Positions 61,205 to 64,000 of a DNA stretch of 64,000 nt are shown here, piece after piece. The stretch covers positions 17,096-81,095 of the forward strand of contig DASXQT010000080.1 in assembly GCA_036507005.1 (NCBI GenBank), read 5' to 3'. This stretch comes from WS-2 sp036507005 (GTDB taxonomy: Bacteria; Eisenbacteria; RBG-16-71-46). A program made the position numbers and the translations under genes. The notes below the pieces were generated by a model. That model saw only the letters and a list, made by a program, of their open reading frames with translations, searched no databases and was not told where the DNA came from. Positions within the stretch are counted from its first letter, which is position 1. Each line of letters opens with the position of its first letter.

Positions 61205-61879
61205 CTAGGGCACGTCGGGGCGCGAAAGGGCCGTGACGACCACGTTGTCGTAGTAGACCGTGCACTGGCCCGAGCCGCCGGTGTAGGCGGCGAGCGCGAT
61301 GCGGCCGCGCGGCCGCGCCTTGCGCGCATCCTCGCGGTCGATGAGCAGCTCGCGGTCCACATACACGCGGTAGCGGTGGCCGCGGGCCTCGATCCGCAGG
61401 TGGTGCCAGACCCCGTTCGCGTTGTCGATGTTGGCCCGGCCCATCTTCCACTCGCGGCGGTGGAGCAGCACGTCCTGGTAACCCGGGCCGCGCAGGTCCA
61501 CGCCGATCCCGCTGTCCTCCTCGACGCGCACCACAGCGCCCTTGTCCACGCCGCGGGCGGCGAGCAGGTCCAGGTCGAGGGCGTAGTCGGTCCACGAGGG
61601 GGAGCCGGCGTAGATGAAGGAGCGGAGCTGGCGGCCGTCGGGAAGGTCGGCGCGCAGCGATCCATTGCGCACCGACCAGACGCTGTCGCGGTCGGGCACC
61701 CAGCCGCGCATGCCGTCCGAGAAGTCGGTCGCGAAGAGCACGCCGCTCGTGGGCGGCGTGAACTTGGGCGTGGGCGGAAGCCGGAGGTCGCGCGTGGGGT
61801 CGATGCCGCCCGCGCTCGCGATCGCCGCGAGCAGGGCCAGAGGCGTCGCTATGAGCGCGGTGTGAAGGATCCCTTTCAC
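61205..61879 (-). CDS. Secreted DUF1080 / concanavalin-like protein
   Basis: 224 residues from GTG 61879, with GGGAGG ~10 nt upstream; ATG 61900 is the alternative. Signal peptide ~1-23. The body is the DUF1080/LamG-like jelly roll: F-A-T-D-F-S-D-G-M-R-G-W, W-S-V-R-N-G-S-L, Y-A-L-D-L-D-L-L, G-V-W-H-H-L-R-I-E-A-R-G and Y-Y-D-N-V-V-V at the end. Members bind or, in some cases, cleave sugars (3-keto-disaccharide hydrolases). I see no catalytic proof here, so binding is the safer reading. It has no CTD and no WGxxK tail. Confidence 0.75.
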   Translation of the reverse strand: MKGILHTALIATPLALLAAIASAGGIDPTRDLRLPPTPKFTPPTSGVLFATDFSDGMRGWVPDRDSVWSVRNGSLRADLPDGRQLRSFIYAGSPSWTDYALDLDLLAARGVDKGAVVRVEEDSGIGVDLRGPGYQDVLLHRREWKMGRANIDNANGVWHHLRIEARGHRYRVYVDRELLIDREDARKARPRGRIALAAYTGGSGQCTVYYDNVVVTALSRPDVP

Positions 61880-62097
61880 TTCCGGAAAGCCTCCCGGCAT
61901 TGGCGCCGGTTGTCAATCGGACCGCGGCAATGATCCGGCGCGACCGGCCCCCGCGACGTCCGACTGCGCCTCCGCGCCCGCGCCCCGCGAAGGAAATGCG
62001 ACGGGGACGCGTCGCGAGCATTCGTGCTGTTTTCGGCCACCCGGGCCCGGCCCTTCACCGGGCTGCCGGCCGGCGCGGCGCGCCGTATGCAACCTGA

Positions 62098-62126
62098 TGG
62101 CAATACATTCGATGCGATGATAGAAT
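62098..62126 (+). promoter_or_regulatory. Candidate sigma70-type promoter
   Basis: TGGCAA, a 17-bp gap, then TAGAAT (5/6 to the -10 consensus), in an AT-rich patch about 50 nt before the choice-anchor gene start. Confidence 0.35.
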
Positions 62127-62174
62127 TCCATCCCCCAGTGACATCCTAGGCCACGCTCCCTCTAGAGACCGCCC

Positions 62175-63773
62175 TTGAATCCACGCTGGCTCCGTCTTGC
62201 CGCGCCCGTCCTTCTCCTCGCTTCCGGGATCGCGCTCGCGTACTCCACCGGGCCCCCGGCCTCGGAGACCGGCTCGCCGGCGATCGGCAGCGCGCCCGCC
62301 GAGGGCACCTGTCGCGGATGCCACACGACCAACGCGCTCAACGTCGGTGGGACCGTCACGATCCTGAACGCGCCCGCCGTCTACAAGCCCGACAGCACCT
62401 ACGTCCTGACCGTGCAGCTCGCATCCACCCAGACCGCCGGCTCCACCGTCCGGAAATGGGGGTTCGAGATCACGGCCGTGAACGGATCGACCGGCGCCGG
62501 GTTCGGGACCCTGACGCGCACCAATGCAGACACGCTTACGACCCGGATCATCGCCGGGAGTGGGAGCCTCTCCACCCGCCGCTACCTCCAGCACGTCAGC
62601 GCCGGAACGCGCACCGGGCAGGCCTCGCCGGTCACCTGGACGCTGCGCTGGACCGCGCCCAACGCCGCGGCCTCCACGGTGCCGGCGATGTTCTTCGTGG
62701 CCGGCAACGCCGCCAACGGAGACTTTTCCAACGCCAACGATTGGATCTACACGGGCTCGACCAGCTCGCTGCCGCCCGCGCGCGTGAGCGCGGCGGCCTC
62801 GATCGACTTCGGATCGGTGATCGTGGGCGCCACCGCCGAGCAGACCCTCCAGGTCGGCAACTCCACGCTCTCGCCCGGCGACGCACTCGCCTACAGCCTC
62901 ACCGCTCCCGCCGGCTTCACCGCGCCGGCGGGCACGTTCAACGTCGCGGCCGGAGCTTCTCCCAACGACCACACGCTCTCGATGGGCACCGGGACGAGCG
63001 GGAGCCCCGCGGGGAACCTCGCGATCGCCTCCAACGATCCGGTCACGCCGACCAGGAACGTCGCGCTCTCGGGCACCGTGCTCGACCACTGCCAGCCCAC
63101 GCTCGACTCGCTCGCGATCGCGCTTTCGGACACGCTCGACTTCGGCGCCTGGGGCCCGGGCCAGTTCCGCGACAGCACGGTGCGGGTGTTCAACCTCGGC
63201 TTCGGCGCCACCCGGGCGCGGCTCAGCCTCGCGGGTGGATCGATCACGGGCGGCGACGGACACTTCTCGATCGTGGGCGGATTCTCTCCCCAGCTCGTGG
63301 GGGCGACCCCCGCCAGCGTCTCCGTCCGCTTCGACCAGACCGGCGCGACCTTCGACTCGACCTACACCGCGGACCTCACCTTCACCTGCGCCGACGAGGC
63401 GCTTCCGGGCGCGACTTCGCAGCCCGATCTGGTCGTGACCCTGATGGCGCTGGCGCGGCCGGGTCTGGTGGGAGTGGAGCCCGGCGTGGCGCCGTCGGCC
63501 GATCGGCTGCTGCCGGTGCGGCCCAATCCGGTCATGGGCCGGGCGCTGCTCGGCTTCGATCTCGCGCGCCGCGGACCGGTCGCGCTCGAGCTCTACGACC
63601 TGAACGGCCGGCGCGTGCGGAGCATCGTGCACGCGACGCTCGACCCGGGTCGCTACACCTTCGAGTGGAACGGAGCGGACGACCGCGGCGTGGTTCTGCC
63701 CGCGGGACTCTACCTCGTCCGGTGCTCCGCGCCCGGGCTCGAGGCCTCGCAGCGCGTCGCGCTCGTCCGGTAG
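62175..63773 (+). CDS. Secreted choice-anchor V/D haem protein with FlgD-like CTD
   Basis: 532 residues from TTG 62175. Signal peptide 1-22, then C46-R-G-C-H and a choice-anchor V domain (Y-K-P-D-S-T-Y-V-L-T-V, W-G-F-E-I-T-A-V-N). Choice-anchor D-like sandwiches follow (A-S-I-D-F-G-S-V-I-V-G-A-T-A-E-Q-T-L-Q-V; D-F-G-A-W-G-P-G-Q-F-R-D). The CTD begins V-R-P-N-P-V-M-G-R and ends G-L-Y-L-V-R-C. Family relative of the gene at 40583, which instead ends with the WGxxK tail. It is likely a surface haem protein. Confidence 0.8.
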   Translation: MNPRWLRLAAPVLLLASGIALAYSTGPPASETGSPAIGSAPAEGTCRGCHTTNALNVGGTVTILNAPAVYKPDSTYVLTVQLASTQTAGSTVRKWGFEITAVNGSTGAGFGTLTRTNADTLTTRIIAGSGSLSTRRYLQHVSAGTRTGQASPVTWTLRWTAPNAAASTVPAMFFVAGNAANGDFSNANDWIYTGSTSSLPPARVSAAASIDFGSVIVGATAEQTLQVGNSTLSPGDALAYSLTAPAGFTAPAGTFNVAAGASPNDHTLSMGTGTSGSPAGNLAIASNDPVTPTRNVALSGTVLDHCQPTLDSLAIALSDTLDFGAWGPGQFRDSTVRVFNLGFGATRARLSLAGGSITGGDGHFSIVGGFSPQLVGATPASVSVRFDQTGATFDSTYTADLTFTCADEALPGATSQPDLVVTLMALARPGLVGVEPGVAPSADRLLPVRPNPVMGRALLGFDLARRGPVALELYDLNGRRVRSIVHATLDPGRYTFEWNGADDRGVVLPAGLYLVRCSAPGLEASQRVALVR

Positions 63774-63790
63774 CGCGCGCCCTCGCGCGC
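63773..63790 (+). terminator. GC hairpin after choice-anchor gene
   Basis: GCGCGCG (63773-63779) pairs with CGCGCGC (63784-63790), loop CCCT, directly at the stop codon. No T-tract. Confidence 0.3.
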
Positions 63791-63866
63791 GCAGAGTCCA
63801 CTCGCCGGCTCTCAATCCTCCTCCCTCTCGCCCCGCTGGCGATTCACGAAGGGTCCGGGCTAGAAC

Positions 63867-64000
63867 CTATTTCAAAACCTGTCGAAGCGTGAGCATCGCG
63901 CAGGCCAAGTGGAAGAACGCGGCATAGACGCTGAGGAACCGCTCGTGTCGAACCAACAGGCGCCGGCACCAGCCCAGCCAGGCGAACGTCCGCTCGATGA
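63867..64000 (-). mobile_element. IS5-family transposase, 3' end (partial)
   Basis: Read from the right edge on the minus strand: I-E-R-T-F-A-W-L-G-W-C-R-R-L-L-V-R-H-E-R, then F-F-H-L-A-C-A-M-L and the stop at 63867-63869. This is the C-terminus of an IS5/DDE transposase (E-R-x-F-A-W-L-G, with the catalytic Glu in the E-R-T-F motif). The rest of the element lies beyond the window. Its end probably falls near 63861-63870 in the AT-rich ctagaacctatttcaaaacc. Confidence 0.8.

Noticed and set aside
1..64000. tRNA, rRNA, riboswitch, secondary-metabolite cluster or prophage
   Set aside because: Nothing resembling conserved RNA stems, rRNA segments, NRPS/PKS domains or phage structural genes was found on either strand.

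Overview
The window is GC-rich bacterial DNA packed with secreted, surface-type proteins. Many of them end in a FlgD-like immunoglobulin fold of the T9SS 'type A' C-terminal domain (CTD) kind: an N-P-F motif, a D-x-x-G-R stretch, a W-D-G/W-N-G strand and a closing G-x-Y-x-x-R-L strand. This feature, together with lipoprotein/Tat/Sec leaders, choice-anchor and propeller domains and P1B-4, TldD/PmbA and MsrA genes, points to the FCB side of the tree. Candidatus Eisenbacteria or a close relative is my best guess; no rRNA or marker gene is present, so this is inference. I saw no tRNA, rRNA, CRISPR array or prophage.

Layout. 1-1670: end of a D,D-carboxypeptidase-like gene with a CTD. 1700-3961: two minus-strand secreted proteins. 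4114-7596: a tightly overlapping minus-strand operon (GNAT, thioesterase, Tat leader protein, amidase); the last two look like one gene split by a frameshift. 7931-13082: beta-barrel, propeller-phosphoesterase lipoprotein, nucleotidyltransferase, SYLF protein. 13125-22467: secreted proteins, DinB, a six-repeat CTD protein, an undecaprenyl-phosphate glycosyltransferase pair, Mut7-C, a Tat nitroreductase. 22656-27520: a large Ser/Thr kinase-ATPase-TPR protein, a higBA toxin-antitoxin locus whose toxin is frameshifted, and a CPBP protease. 27594-30953: PmbA/TldD and an HMA protein. 31092-41317: repeat propeller CTD protein, two propeller/di-haem/CTD paralogs on either side of an aquaporin, and a choice-anchor V haem protein. 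41375-46153: two secreted MsrA paralogs around gene debris and a CTD protein. 46216-57506: an eight-gene minus-strand operon combining an Ig-repeat CTD protein, a PorV/PorQ-like barrel, a TPR protein, ExbB, two ExbD, TonB and a FlgD-like protein. 57915-63773: P1B-4 metal ATPase and three secreted proteins. 63867-64000: the end of an IS5-type transposase.

Two observations stand out. (1) Four secreted proteins lacking a CTD end exactly in a short tail, [ST]-W-G-x-[LIV]-K-x-x-[YW]-R, which looks like an alternative C-terminal sorting or anchoring signal. One choice-anchor V protein carries this tail while a second carries the FlgD CTD, as though the two were interchangeable. (2) The 46216-57506 operon couples a TolQ/TolR/TolR/TonB motor to a PorV-like barrel and three FlgD-domain proteins. 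This is a plausible energised outer-membrane secretion or motility machine.
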